A stretch of DNA of 64,000 nucleotides from Selenomonadales bacterium (GCA_029976065.1 JARKNV010000080.1:1-64000), one strand, 5' to 3'. Shown: positions 34,720-43,996, counted from the first letter of the stretch. The notes: generated by a model from the letters alone, not told the origin. A program made the numbers and translations.

Positions 34720-34757
34720 CGAAAATGGCCGCCGCGGCAGCCATTTTTCGCTTTTTT
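34720..34757 (+). terminator. Intrinsic terminator of the two-component operon
   Basis: Stem CGAAAATGGC with GCCATTTTTCG, then CTTTTTT, just after the kinase gene. The following 160 bases up to the CAP gene show no further gene. Confidence 0.8.
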
Positions 34758-34920
34758 CTGTCAGAATTTATTGGCTATCCGGCCGCGAGCCGGCTCCATC
34801 AGCGGGCCCGCGGCCGCGTCCAGAAGCTTCCTCGCCGCCGCCGACAGGATACGAGGGATGAAAGGCGAATATTACACCATGATCAAGTTTACATAAATAA
34901 AAAATTTGGCAGGTGTAATT

Positions 34921-35589
34921 ATGATAAGACAATTCATGAAACGAAAATTCCTTCCCATTATCCTCACCTTTTCACTGCTTACGACCTCCTTCGGCGGCGC
35001 TTTCGCCGTTCCCGCGGCCGCCGCGCCGGCCCAAGGCGAGGAGGCGGTCCACGACGGAGGAAACAACAATGTCCTAGCGGCGATCGCCGCCATAGGCCTT
35101 ATCGCCGTTCTCGCCGGCGGCGGCTCGTCGGACGGCGGCTCGACCCCCAGCAAGGGCACCGGGTCCGGCCAGGGGTCCGGCTCCGGTCAGGGCTCCAGTT
35201 CCGGTTCGGCTGCCGAAGAACAGCAGGCTCTCACTCTTTTGAACAATGACCGAACCGCCAACGGCCTGCCGGCGCTGCAGGCGAACGCGCGGCTGTCCCA
35301 GCTGGCGAAAAACTACGCCCAGGACATGATCGCCCGCGGCTACTTCTCCCACAACAACCCCGAAGGCCTAACGCCGTTCGACCGCATGAAACAGGCGGGC
35401 ATCAGCTACAAATACGCCGGCGAGAACCTGGCGGTGAATTCGAGCGTCGCCAGCGCCGAGGTTGCCTTCATGAACAGCTCCGGCCACCGCGCCAACATTC
35501 TCAGCCCCAACTTCACCGAGGTCGGCATCGGCGTCGCCCGCAACGCCAGCGGCCAGGTATACGTGGTTCAAGAATTCATCGGCAGATAA
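34921..35589 (+). CDS. Secreted CAP-domain (SCP/YkwD-like) protein
   Basis: 222 residues from the ATG at 34921 (GGCAGGTG upstream). A signal peptide covers about residues 1-34, then a short hydrophobic stretch, a Gly/Ser linker (GTGSGQGSGSGQGSSSGS) and a C-terminal CAP domain (about 105-222). Signature motifs are GYFSHNNPEG, GENLA and SSGHRANILSPNFTEVGIG. CAP proteins such as YkwD are found on the surface of spore-formers; the biochemical role is unclear. Confidence 0.92.
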   Translation: MIRQFMKRKFLPIILTFSLLTTSFGGAFAVPAAAAPAQGEEAVHDGGNNNVLAAIAAIGLIAVLAGGGSSDGGSTPSKGTGSGQGSGSGQGSSSGSAAEEQQALTLLNNDRTANGLPALQANARLSQLAKNYAQDMIARGYFSHNNPEGLTPFDRMKQAGISYKYAGENLAVNSSVASAEVAFMNSSGHRANILSPNFTEVGIGVARNASGQVYVVQEFIGR

Positions 35590-35593
35590 ATAT

Positions 35594-35636
35594 TTAAGCC
35601 CCGCGGCCCGGTCGGGCCGCGGGGCTTAATGTTTTT
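35594..35636. terminator. Bidirectional terminator between the CAP and glycosyltransferase genes
   Basis: A perfect 16-bp stem (TTAAGCCCCGCGGCCC) with a 4-base loop and TGTTTTTC on the plus side. It serves the two convergent genes. Confidence 0.9.
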
Positions 35637-35651
35637 CTTCCTTGCCGTGTC

Positions 35652-36608
35652 TTAATAACGTTTCTTTTCGCGCCCCTCCTCGGGCCAGTTGAGTTCCTCG
35701 CGGACGAGGTACAGCGGCCGGCGCTTGACTTCCTCGAAAATGCGGCCGACGTATTCGCCGATGATGCCCATGAAGACCAGTTGGAGGCCGCCGAGGAGCA
35801 GAATGCTGGCGGAGATCGTCGCCCAGCCGGGCACCGCCTCTTCGGTGAACATCTTGATGTACAGAACGTGCAGCGTCAGGCCGACGCTGATCGCTCCGAA
35901 CACGATTCCGGTGTAGAAGGCGAAGCGGAGGGGCAGCTTGGAGAAAGCGGTTATGCCGTCGAGGGCGAAGGTCATCATTTTGCGGAGCGAGAACTTCGAC
36001 ACCCCCGCATGGCGGGGCGGCGCGACGAACGATATCTGGGTCTGGCGGTAGCCGATGGCGCTGATCATGCCGCGGATGAACCGGGCCGTCTCCCGGAATC
36101 GCCGGAAGCTTTCCACCACCCGCTTGTCCAGCAGGCGAAAATCGGAGCCGCCTTCCTGCACATGCACCTTGGACATGGCGTTCATCAGCCAGTAAAAGGA
36201 GCTGGAGGTAAACTTCTTGAACCAGGATACTCCCTCGGTGCTCAGGCGGATGGTCTGGACGACGTCGAACCCCTCTTCCCACTTGGCGATGAGCTGGGGC
36301 AGCATCTCCGGCGGGTGCTGCATGTCGCCGTCCATGGTTACGACCGCGTCGCCGTCGGCGTGGTCGAGGCCGCAGGACAAAGCCACCTGGTGGCCGTAGT
36401 TGCGGGCGAGGACGAGGGCCCGGACCCGCGAATCTGCCTGGGACAGGCGGTGGAGGATGGCGGGCGTGGCGTCCCGCGAGCCGTCGTCGACGAAGATGAG
36501 CTCGAAGCGGTACGGCAGCGGTTCCATGTATTTGCAGACTTCCTGCGTGAAAACGTCGATATTGTCCTGTTCGTTGAAAACTGGTACGACGATGGAAATG
36601 AGTTTCAT
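35652..36608 (-). CDS. Family 2 glycosyltransferase with C-terminal membrane helices
   Basis: 318 residues from the ATG at 36608 (MKLISI; GGAGG with 7-base spacing; a second ATG two codons upstream sits inside the ribosome-binding site). The GT-A domain has VPVFNEQDNI, DDGSRD and the DGDMQHPPE metal site; two membrane helices follow at about 225-295. It resembles polyprenyl-phosphate glycosyltransferases (DPM1/ArnC/GtrB group), which load sugars on the lipid carrier for envelope glycans. Confidence 0.92.
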   Translation of the reverse strand: MKLISIVVPVFNEQDNIDVFTQEVCKYMEPLPYRFELIFVDDGSRDATPAILHRLSQADSRVRALVLARNYGHQVALSCGLDHADGDAVVTMDGDMQHPPEMLPQLIAKWEEGFDVVQTIRLSTEGVSWFKKFTSSSFYWLMNAMSKVHVQEGGSDFRLLDKRVVESFRRFRETARFIRGMISAIGYRQTQISFVAPPRHAGVSKFSLRKMMTFALDGITAFSKLPLRFAFYTGIVFGAISVGLTLHVLYIKMFTEEAVPGWATISASILLLGGLQLVFMGIIGEYVGRIFEEVKRRPLYLVREELNWPEEGREKKRY

Positions 36609-36760
36609 CTTCATCCCTCCATTTCTTTATTATTACATCTGCGGCCAAGAAGGTCAAGCTTCCGCCCGCGCGCGGCCGCCTCCGGGCGGCAAGGCAGCGG
36701 GGCGCTAGCCGGCGGAGCGGATTCCGTTTATAACATTATCCGCAAGTATTGAGATAATAC

Positions 36761-36795
36761 AAAGGCTGCCGGGCCGATCTGGTCCGGCAGCCTTT
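36761..36795. terminator. Terminator after aroH
   Basis: A 12-bp stem AAAGGCTGCCGG with an 11-base loop, whose outer A/T pairs give a T-run in both directions. It ends at the aroH stop codon. The gap 36609-36760 between it and the glycosyltransferase gene holds no gene. Confidence 0.8.
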
Positions 36796-37157
36796 TATTT
36801 TCCGGAAATATCCTTGCGCAGCGCGGCTGCCTCATGCAGATATATATGCCGTATTTCTCCCTGCCCCTTGTCGGTGTTCCACAGGATGAGAACGCGGATA
36901 CAGCGGGCCACGCCTTCAGGGACGGCGATTTCCTGGGCGCCGAACAGCGGCACCTCCGTCCACCCCATCTCCCGGGCGGCAGCCGCAGGAAAGGCTGCGT
37001 CAAGGTCGGGGGTCGAACTGAAGATGACGGCGCCAATGTCGTCCGCCACTATGCCGTTTTCCGTGGTCATTGTTACGATCAGCTCGGCCGTGCGCCGGAA
37101 AATCTCCTCCCGATCGTTGGCTTCCACCGTTGTTGCTCCGCGTACGCCGCGTACCAT
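36795..37157 (-). CDS. aroH: Chorismate mutase, AroH type
   Basis: 120-residue monofunctional chorismate mutase of the AroH class, which forms prephenate from chorismate. Family features are MVRGVRGATTVEAND at the start, IFSSTPDLDAAFPA, and CIRVLILWNT. The ATG at 37157 is used since GGGGGTAAT precedes it. Together with aroCKB and aroE it gives the window five chorismate-related genes in three places. Confidence 0.94.
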   Translation of the reverse strand: MVRGVRGATTVEANDREEIFRRTAELIVTMTTENGIVADDIGAVIFSSTPDLDAAFPAAAAREMGWTEVPLFGAQEIAVPEGVARCIRVLILWNTDKGQGEIRHIYLHEAAALRKDISGK

Positions 37158-37232
37158 GGCATTACCCCCAACTGGCAAGATTATTATCTAGTTCGCGTCC
37201 CGGGGCAGTTTTCCTGCCTGCCATACGCAAGA

Positions 37233-37284
37233 CCCTGTGGAAGAAAAAGAACCCGGACAGCCGGGCTCTTTTTCTTCCACAGGG
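37233..37284 (-). terminator. 24-bp stem terminator after the DUF1540 gene
   Basis: An unusually long hairpin: CCCTGTGGAAGAAAAAGA plus ACCCGG at 37233-37256 pairs with 37261-37284 around the loop ACAG. The single mismatch is a G-U pair when read on the minus strand. The T-rich segment of the stem gives termination signals in both directions. It begins at the DUF1540 stop codon. Confidence 0.8.
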
Positions 37285-37443
37285 CTATTTGGGAGCAAAA
37301 GTGTGGCAGTTGGTCTGCTCGCTCTGACGGGCCTGATTGCCGCCGCCGTCGACGTTGACTTCGATGGCCGACGCGTCGCAATGATAGCCTTGTTGCCAGA
37401 ACTTACAGGACTGAACGCTGCATTTAACCCCGGGCAATGGCAT
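37285..37443 (-). CDS. DUF1540 domain protein
   Basis: A 52-residue protein starting MPLPGVKCSVQSCKFW. The cysteine pattern (V-x-C-x-x-x-x-C-x-F-W, then Y-x-C-x-A-x-x-I-x-V and a final TNCHTF) is the DUF1540 signature, a small presumed metal-binding domain common in clostridia and bacilli. GAGGAGGTGACAACC directly precedes the ATG. The function of DUF1540 is unknown. The gene is followed by the long hairpin. Confidence 0.82.
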   Translation of the reverse strand: MPLPGVKCSVQSCKFWQQGYHCDASAIEVNVDGGGNQARQSEQTNCHTFAPK

Positions 37444-37513
37444 GGTTGTCACCTCCTCGCGATCTCCTCCCTAGTATCGTCCGGCCGCCGGAAAAATATG
37501 CCGGAAAATAGAG

Positions 37514-37539
37514 AAACCGGGAGAAATTTCTCCCGGTTT
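37514..37539 (-). terminator. Terminator after the selenoprotein gene (end of the nuo operon)
   Basis: A perfect palindrome, AAACCGGGAGAAA and its complement, overlapping the selenoprotein TAA by two bases and followed by CTCTATTTT on the minus strand. It is the first hairpin downstream of nuoN. Confidence 0.75.
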
Positions 37540-37825
37540 ATATTACTTTCCAGTCTTCCAGTTGCAGCGACTTAAACCCAAACAAACTCCGCAGCTTGAT
37601 GGTGAGCGGGAATGGCGTATCGAGATCGCACGGCAGGTGCAGATCCACGCCATCCAATTGCAGGAGGCGATATTCGCCCGGGTATTTCGGCGGCCCCAGT
37701 CCCACGGACGGGGTAAGTTTTATCCGCCCTCAGCAGAGGCTCATGCCCTGATAGGAGACAAGATGGGCGATGCCGCCCCGGGCGCGAATATAGGCGCTGG
37801 CTTCGGGACTTATTTTCAGGTCCAT
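37538..37825 (-). CDS. CC/Se-motif family selenoprotein with in-frame UGA
   Basis: 95 residues if the TGA at 37730-37732 is read as selenocysteine (residue 32). The N-terminal part is MDLKISPEASAYIRARGG and ends SLC-U-G; the frame continues uninterrupted for 63 more codons with ordinary protein composition (PPKYPGEYRLLQLDGVDLHL) to a TAA. Cys-Sec at this spot matches the CC/Se motif (seleno)protein family. Downstream of UGA, a hairpin (CCCCGTCC, loop GTG, GGACTGGGG with a bulged U) starts its loop 24 bases after UGA, as a bacterial SECIS should. AGGAGG lies upstream of the ATG. It is 23 bp after nuoN. The function is unknown; a redox role is inferred. Confidence 0.85.
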
Positions 37826-37848
37826 GGCTGGCCTCCTGTTAGTAGTTA

Positions 37849-39261
37849 CTACATCAGCGATTTAGCGGCCGCATTCGCTATTTCCGACAGCGGCGCGGGG
37901 TAAATCCCGAAAAAGATGGTCAACAGCATGCTGACCACGGCGGCCCACCGCAGCGGTCCGCTCACGTCGAACGGCGCCGTATCGGCCGGTTCCCTCATGT
38001 ACATGGCCTTGGCGACCAGCAGGTAGTAGTAGACCGACACCATCGACATGACGAAGCCGATAAACGCGACCCACAGATAGCCTTTGTCGACCACGGCGGC
38101 GAACAGGTAAAACTTGCCGACGAAGCCGGCGAGCGGCGGAATGCCCGCCATCGACAGCAGCGAGACCGTCATGACGACAGCCAGCAGCGGCGCCCGTTGC
38201 GAAAGGCCGGCGTAGGCGTCGATAGCATCCGAGTCCCTGTTCTGATTTACCGCGGTGACGACCGCAAAAGCGCCGGCGCTTGCGAAGACATACAGCATGG
38301 CGTAGAAGAGGATGCCCTTCACGCCAGCGGCGTCGGTCGCGATCAAGCCGGACAGCATATAGCCGGCCTGGGCGATCGAGGAGTAGGCCAGCATCCGTTT
38401 GATATTGGTCTGGGGAATGGCGATCACGTTGCCGAGCACCATGCTTACAGCGGACAGCACGCAGACCGCGGCTATCCAGTTGGCCTCGATGCCGGGGAAC
38501 GCGACCATGAAGACCCGCACCAGCACCGTGAAGCCGGCGGCCTTCGAGGCCATGGCCAAGAGTGCGGTGATCGGGACGGGCGCCCCCTCGTAAACATCCG
38601 GCGACCACATATGGAAAGGCACGCTGGCGGTCTTGAAGGAGAAGCCGACGAGAATAAGGACCACGCCTACGACCAGCGCCGGCGACAGCGCGGCGTTGGC
38701 GGCGATTTCCTTGAGCAGAACGCTGCCGGCGGTGCCGTATACGAGGCTCATGCCGTAAAGCAGCACGGCGCTTGAGGACGCCCCCAGGATAAGGTACTTC
38801 ATGCCGGCCTCGCTCGACTTCTTGTCGCCGATGTTCGACCCGACGAGAACGTAGAATGTGATCGTCATGAGCTCCATGCCGACGAACAGCGTTATCAGGT
38901 CGTTGGCCGAAGCCATGACCATCATGCCGAGGAGGGCGAAAACCAGCAGCGCGTAGAATTCGCCTTGATTGCGCAGCTTGCCGATATAATCGAGCGAGAA
39001 CATGACGGTGAGCACGCAGGCCGCCAGAAACAGCTGCTTGAAGAACAGCGCGTACTGGTCGAGCACGTAGATGCCTTTGTAAAGGCTGCCGCTCACGTTG
39101 TACTGGGTGAAGGTGAAGCCCAGGATGACGAGCAGGCCGAAGATCGTGACGACGCCCAGTCCCCGGCGCGATTCGCCCTTGGGGATAACGAGATCGACGA
39201 TCAGGATGAATGTCGCCAGGCTAACGACCAAGATCTCGGTAGTTACCAACGAGAGGTTCAT
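37849..39261 (-). CDS. nuoN: NADH-quinone oxidoreductase subunit N
   Basis: 470-residue antiporter-like membrane subunit of complex I, with about fourteen helices. The proton-channel segments include GVVLILVGFSFKTASVPFH and the YSSIAQAGYM loop. It overlaps nuoM by 4 bp and is the last nuo gene, followed by the selenoprotein gene. Confidence 0.96.
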   Translation of the reverse strand: MNLSLVTTEILVVSLATFILIVDLVIPKGESRRGLGVVTIFGLLVILGFTFTQYNVSGSLYKGIYVLDQYALFFKQLFLAACVLTVMFSLDYIGKLRNQGEFYALLVFALLGMMVMASANDLITLFVGMELMTITFYVLVGSNIGDKKSSEAGMKYLILGASSSAVLLYGMSLVYGTAGSVLLKEIAANAALSPALVVGVVLILVGFSFKTASVPFHMWSPDVYEGAPVPITALLAMASKAAGFTVLVRVFMVAFPGIEANWIAAVCVLSAVSMVLGNVIAIPQTNIKRMLAYSSIAQAGYMLSGLIATDAAGVKGILFYAMLYVFASAGAFAVVTAVNQNRDSDAIDAYAGLSQRAPLLAVVMTVSLLSMAGIPPLAGFVGKFYLFAAVVDKGYLWVAFIGFVMSMVSVYYYLLVAKAMYMREPADTAPFDVSGPLRWAAVVSMLLTIFFGIYPAPLSEIANAAAKSLM

Positions 39262-40793
39262 TTGAGTATCCCTCCAATCAGGGTCGAAGCGCTCGATAGC
39301 TTGGCGAGGAGGGGCAGCATCGGTTCGACGCCGCTGTTAACCATGCGGATGATCAGGTTGGGGAATACGCCAAACACGACCAACCCGGCTCCCAGCACCA
39401 CCAGCGGCACCATTTGCGAGGGCGGAGCGTCCGGATACTTGTCGAACTCTTCCCGGCGGGGCCCGAAGAGCACGTTGGCCAGCACCCTGAGGATATACAG
39501 CGCCGTTATGATGATGCCGGCCAGCGCCGCAATCGTCAGTACCGGGAAGCTTTTGAAGGCGCCGACGAAAATGGTGAACTCAGGCACGAAGCTTACGAGT
39601 CCCGGCAAGCCCAGCGACGCCATGCCCGCGAGCATGAAGCCGGTGGCCACCTTCGGCATCTGGTGAGCCAGACCGCCGAGTTCAGGCACGTTGCGGATGT
39701 GGGTCGTCTGGTAGATATAGCCGATCATGGCGAAGAAGAGGGCGCTCATGACGCCGTGCGCGAACATGTTGGCCACCGCGCCGGTTATCCCGATGCCGTT
39801 CAGGGCGGCAATGCCGATGAGGACGAAGCCCATATGGGAAACGGACGAATAACCGACGACGTATTTCATGTCCTTCTGCGCCAGGGCGATAAAGGCGGCA
39901 TAAGCGACATTGGCCACGCCGAGGGCGGCGATGAGGGGTGCCCAGAACTTGGCGCCCAGCGGCAGCATCATGAGGCCGATGCGGATGAGGCCGTAACCGC
40001 CGATTTTCTTAAGCACGCCGGCATGGATCATCGAAACGGCCGTAGGCGCGCCGGCATAACCGTCCGGCGACCAGCTGTGGAACGGCCACATCGACAGCAG
40101 CGAGCCAAAGCCGATGAGCATGAGCAGGAAGGCGAACACCTGGAAACTCTCCGGCAAATTACCCAGCTCGTGGGCCTTCGCCAACGCTTCCATGCTGAAG
40201 GTGCGCGACCCCTCCGGATAGGCGTTGAGGTACAGCATCACGACGCCGACCAGCATGAAGGCGGATCCCATAAGCAGGTAGATGGTGAGCTTCATGCCCG
40301 CATATTCCTTGCTCACCCGTTTGCTCGAGCCCCAGATGATGACCAGGATGTAGATCGGGATGACGACAAGCTCGTAAAAGAGCAGGAAGATGAACAGGTC
40401 TCTGGTGATGAAGGTGCCGGTAACGCCGGCGATCAGGATGAGCAGCAGGATGAAGAACTCCTTCGGGCGGTTATCGATCTGCCAGGAAGCGAACACCGCC
40501 GAAAAGCCGATAAGCGTCGTCAGCAGCATCATCGGCAGCGAAATGCCGTCGACGCCCATCGCGTAGGTGACGCCGAGGTCGGCGATCCAGGGAATATCCT
40601 CGAGGTACTGCATGCCGCCAACGCTGAAGTCGTAGCCGAAATACGCGATCAGCGAGAGGCTGAGGCTGATGCCCATCGCCAGCGCGGCCACGTTCTTGAT
40701 CGTCTTTTCCGCCTCTTTGGGGATAAACGCCAGCACGAGCGCGCCGACCAGCGGAGCCAGCAAAATAGTTGTCAGAACCGGCATGCCAGCCAT
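39258..40793 (-). CDS. nuoM: NADH-quinone oxidoreductase subunit M
   Basis: 511-residue antiporter-like proton-pumping subunit. Typical segments are YELVVIPIYILVIIWG, FHSWSPDGYAGAPTAVS and YSSVSHMGFVL. It overlaps nuoL by 1 bp and nuoN by 4 bp, so translation is coupled along the operon. Confidence 0.97.
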   Translation of the reverse strand: MAGMPVLTTILLAPLVGALVLAFIPKEAEKTIKNVAALAMGISLSLSLIAYFGYDFSVGGMQYLEDIPWIADLGVTYAMGVDGISLPMMLLTTLIGFSAVFASWQIDNRPKEFFILLLILIAGVTGTFITRDLFIFLLFYELVVIPIYILVIIWGSSKRVSKEYAGMKLTIYLLMGSAFMLVGVVMLYLNAYPEGSRTFSMEALAKAHELGNLPESFQVFAFLLMLIGFGSLLSMWPFHSWSPDGYAGAPTAVSMIHAGVLKKIGGYGLIRIGLMMLPLGAKFWAPLIAALGVANVAYAAFIALAQKDMKYVVGYSSVSHMGFVLIGIAALNGIGITGAVANMFAHGVMSALFFAMIGYIYQTTHIRNVPELGGLAHQMPKVATGFMLAGMASLGLPGLVSFVPEFTIFVGAFKSFPVLTIAALAGIIITALYILRVLANVLFGPRREEFDKYPDAPPSQMVPLVVLGAGLVVFGVFPNLIIRMVNSGVEPMLPLLAKLSSASTLIGGILK

Positions 40794-42703
40794 CAGTGCA
40801 TCCCTCCCACCCGAGTCAATGCCGTGATGAAACTGTCAGCCGACATCGACAGCAGCAAAAAGATGATTATTCCTCCGAAGAAGACCAAAGCGTAGTGCTG
40901 CAACTGACCGGTCTGGCCGCGGCGCAAAAACTTGCCGGCCAGATTGGTGCCGTTGCCGAGGCCGTTGACGATGCCGTCGACGATATTGATATCCACCCAG
41001 TACAGTATCCGTCCGCACCCGTCGACGATCGTATGGTTGAGCCACTGGTACATTTCGTCGATATAGAATTTGTTGTAGCTCAGCTGGTACAGCAGCGCGA
41101 ACCGGGCCTTGAGCGAAGCGGCCGGTATCGTCTTGGCGCCGTATATTATCCAGGCCAGGCTTATGGCCACAACCGACAGGATGGTCGAAATCCCGGCGAT
41201 GGATATGTCGATACCGCCGTGATGGGCCGCGCCGAACCGCACCCAGTCGCCGAAGTGGTATTGGTACGGCAGCCAGCCGCCGATGACCGAAAAGACGCCG
41301 AGCACGACCAGGGCGATGAGCATGGCCGGGCCGGATTCGTGCGGATGGTCGTGCGGGTCGTCAGGCTCGCCGAAGAAGGCGGTGAAGAACATCCGGGACA
41401 TGTAGAACGCCGTCATGAAGGCGGTCACGGTCGCGATCAGGTACAGCGGCGTGCTTGCGGCCGCCGCGGCGGCGAGAATCTCGTCCTTGGAGAAGAAGCC
41501 GGCAAACGGCGGAATTCCCGCGATAGCCAGCACGCCGATGCCCATCGCCGCGAAGGTCACGGGCATCTTTTTGCGCAGGCCGCCCATCAGGAAGATGTCC
41601 GCTTTGTCATGCATGGCGTGGAGCACGGAACCGGCCCCCAGGAACAGCAGGGCTTTGAAGAAGGCGTGCGTCATGAGGTGGAACATTGAGGCGGTAAGGC
41701 TCCCCACGCCGAGCGCCAGCATCATATAACCCAGTTGGCTGACGGTGGAGTAGGCCAGGATGCGTTTGATCTCCCGTTGCGTCAGGGCGATGGTGGCGGC
41801 GAAGAAGGCGGTGAAGGCGCCCACCCAGGCGACGACGGTCATCGCCTCAGGCAAGGCGTCGAAGAGGACGAACGCCCGCGCCACCAGATACACGCCCGCG
41901 ACGACCATGGTGGCGGCGTGGATGAGGGCGGAAACCGGCGTCGGGCCTTCCATCGCGTCAGGCAGCCACACATGGAGCGGAAACTGGCCCGATTTCCCCA
42001 CCGGGCCGATGAAGATCAGGATGGCGACCACGGTCAGAAACGCGGTGCCGTTCTGCTGGACGTAAGCGGGAATCTTGGTGCCCAAGGCCTGAAAATCGAG
42101 GGTGCCGAAGGTCACCTGCAAAAACAGGATGCCGAGCAGCAGGCCGAAGTCGCCGATCCTCGTCGTCATGAAGGCTTTCTTCGCCGCTTCCCGGGCCGAA
42201 ATCTTGAAGAAGTAATAGCCGATCAGGAGGTAGGAGCACAGGCCCACCAATTCCCAGAAGACGAACATCTGGACAAAATTGACGGCGATGACCAACCCCA
42301 GCATCGAGGCCGCGAACAGGGACAGATAGGCGAAAAACCTGGTGAAGCCGGGGTCGCCGTGCATATAACCGATGGAATAGATTTGCACGAGCAGGGAGAC
42401 AAGCGTCACAACAAATAGCATCATCGCCGACGTGGGGTCGATGAAAACCCCCATGTCAACATGCAGGCCCGACATTTCAAACCAGGTAACCCGGCTGATG
42501 AACGGGTTCTCGACCGTAATCTGACCGATCGCCACCGCCACGCCGACCCCTACGGCCAGCGCGAAGCTGATCAGGCTCATCGTTATCGCCGTCGCCGCCG
42601 CGGTCTTCTTGGCGCCCCGCAAAAGGAACGAGATCACCACGAAGGCGATTGCCGGCAGCAGCGGTATCAGCCAGGCGTGATTCAACGCGAAGTTGCTAAA
42701 CAT
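40793..42703 (-). CDS. nuoL: NADH-quinone oxidoreductase subunit L
   Basis: 636-residue largest antiporter-like subunit, with the long lateral helix at the C-terminus. Characteristic motifs are FWELVGLCSYLLIGYYF, GKSGQFPLHVWLPDAMEGPTPVSALIHAATMV and YSTVSQLGYMML. It lies between nuoK and nuoM. Confidence 0.97.
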   Translation of the reverse strand: MFSNFALNHAWLIPLLPAIAFVVISFLLRGAKKTAAATAITMSLISFALAVGVGVAVAIGQITVENPFISRVTWFEMSGLHVDMGVFIDPTSAMMLFVVTLVSLLVQIYSIGYMHGDPGFTRFFAYLSLFAASMLGLVIAVNFVQMFVFWELVGLCSYLLIGYYFFKISAREAAKKAFMTTRIGDFGLLLGILFLQVTFGTLDFQALGTKIPAYVQQNGTAFLTVVAILIFIGPVGKSGQFPLHVWLPDAMEGPTPVSALIHAATMVVAGVYLVARAFVLFDALPEAMTVVAWVGAFTAFFAATIALTQREIKRILAYSTVSQLGYMMLALGVGSLTASMFHLMTHAFFKALLFLGAGSVLHAMHDKADIFLMGGLRKKMPVTFAAMGIGVLAIAGIPPFAGFFSKDEILAAAAAASTPLYLIATVTAFMTAFYMSRMFFTAFFGEPDDPHDHPHESGPAMLIALVVLGVFSVIGGWLPYQYHFGDWVRFGAAHHGGIDISIAGISTILSVVAISLAWIIYGAKTIPAASLKARFALLYQLSYNKFYIDEMYQWLNHTIVDGCGRILYWVDINIVDGIVNGLGNGTNLAGKFLRRGQTGQLQHYALVFFGGIIIFLLLSMSADSFITALTRVGGMH

Positions 42704-42718
42704 TACGACCCTCCTCCC

Positions 42719-43027
42719 CTACCATTTCATCCAGTCAAGCTCATCGGCGTTTACGGTCGCCCGGTCGCGGTAAATGCTGAAGACGAGCGCCAGCCCGACG
42801 GCAATCTCCGCGGCCGCCACCGTGATGGTGAAGATGGCGAATACTTGACCGGTCAACGCTTCGGGGGTGACGAACCTCGAAAAGGCAATCAGGTTGATAT
42901 TGACGGCATTAAGCATAAGTTCGACACACATCAGCAGCGCCACCGTGTTGCGTTTCGTGAAAAGCCCGTATAAACCGAGTCCGAAAAGGGCCGCGCCGAC
43001 AACGAGAAAGTGTGGCAGTCCGATCAT
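42719..43027 (-). CDS. nuoK: NADH-quinone oxidoreductase subunit K
   Basis: 102-residue three-helix membrane subunit. The ATG at 43027 ([10 protein letters not shown]) shares a base with the nuoJ stop. The conserved glutamate-bearing helix [15 protein letters not shown] is intact. A longer upstream open frame is antiparallel noise within nuoJ. Confidence 0.96.
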   Translation of the reverse strand: MIGLPHFLVVGAALFGLGLYGLFTKRNTVALLMCVELMLNAVNINLIAFSRFVTPEALTGQVFAIFTITVAAAEIAVGLALVFSIYRDRATVNADELDWMKW

Positions 43028-43530
43028 CAATTTTCCGCCCCCCTCGCGAGTATGATCGCTCCGACCATCGCCACCAGCAGCAGCACGGCAACCGCTTCGA
43101 ACGCCACCATATAGTCGCTGAACAAAACGGCGGCGATGGCGGACGCGGTGGCGGCCGGTCCTTGGGCCGCGGAAAGGTTCCACGGCGTTACGAGCACGGA
43201 GCAGACGATAATGCCTGTCAGGAGAAGCGTGGCGAGCGCCGCCCCCCAGCCCAGCTTATTGCTGGGGCTGCTGGTGGCAACGTTCTTCCAGCGGGTAAGC
43301 ATGACGCCGATAACGATAATGACGGCAACCGCGCCGCTGTAAACCAGGATCTGCACAGCCGCCAGGAAGTCGGCCTGCAGGAGCACGTAGAGGCCGGCGA
43401 CGCCGATGAAGGTCAGCGCCAGCAGGAACGCGCTGTGGACCAGATTGCGGTTGAAAACGACGCCGGCGGCGGCTATCAGCGTTATGGCCGCCAACACGTA
43501 AAAGGCAACGGTGTATATCAGCTCACCCAT
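43027..43530 (-). CDS. nuoJ: NADH-quinone oxidoreductase subunit J
   Basis: 167-residue membrane subunit with five helices; the pi-bulge helix segment [21 protein letters not shown] and the [10 protein letters not shown] segment are recognisable. It overlaps nuoI by 8 bp and nuoK by 1 bp. Confidence 0.95.
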   Translation of the reverse strand: MGELIYTVAFYVLAAITLIAAAGVVFNRNLVHSAFLLALTFIGVAGLYVLLQADFLAAVQILVYSGAVAVIIVIGVMLTRWKNVATSSPSNKLGWGAALATLLLTGIIVCSVLVTPWNLSAAQGPAATASAIAAVLFSDYMVAFEAVAVLLLVAMVGAIILARGAEN

Positions 43531-43993
43531 TGGCGGTTCCTCCCCCGGTAGCGGCGACCATTTCTTCGACCGGCGCCGAAAGTTTGGCCTTGAGGCGCTC
43601 CTGGCCCCGCGCCAGGCAGTCGAACTCCAGGCCGGCGCGGCAATAGCACGACCGCTCGTAGTTTCTGTCCCAGCTGAGCGCCTTCGTCGGGCAAGCCTCC
43701 AGGCACATATTGCAGTACAGGCACTGGCCGCCCAAATGGCGATAGGCCGTCAGGCGCTTTTTCTTGTCCTCGCCCATCTCGCTGGCCAGTTGGATGGCTT
43801 TATTGGGGCAGGCCAGCGCGCACAGGCCGCAGGATATGCATTTCTCGAGGTTGACGTCCAGTGCGCCGCCACGGAACCGCTCGGTCATCGGAATCTTTTC
43901 CTCGGGATACTGCACCGTAATCTTTTTGCCGAAAAACCGCCGGATGGTGATCCCCATCCCGGTCAGCAAGCCTTGACCAACCATATATTCCAC
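43523..43993 (-). CDS. nuoI: NADH-quinone oxidoreductase subunit I (8Fe ferredoxin)
   Basis: 156-residue peripheral subunit with two 4Fe-4S motifs (CISCGLCALACP and CLYCNMCLEACP) that pass electrons toward NuoB. The extra C-terminal tail contains CYCRAGLEFDC, adding cysteines beyond the usual eight. Since nuoEFG are absent, this subunit may receive electrons directly from ferredoxin or another donor; that is inference. Confidence 0.95.
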   Translation of the reverse strand: MEYMVGQGLLTGMGITIRRFFGKKITVQYPEEKIPMTERFRGGALDVNLEKCISCGLCALACPNKAIQLASEMGEDKKKRLTAYRHLGGQCLYCNMCLEACPTKALSWDRNYERSCYCRAGLEFDCLARGQERLKAKLSAPVEEMVAATGGGTANG

Positions 43994-43996
43994 CCC

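Noticed and set aside
37730..37732. Reading the TGA as a nonsense mutation making a pseudogene
   Set aside because: The downstream frame is intact for 63 codons, Cys precedes the TGA as in the known family, and a SECIS-like hairpin follows at the right distance.
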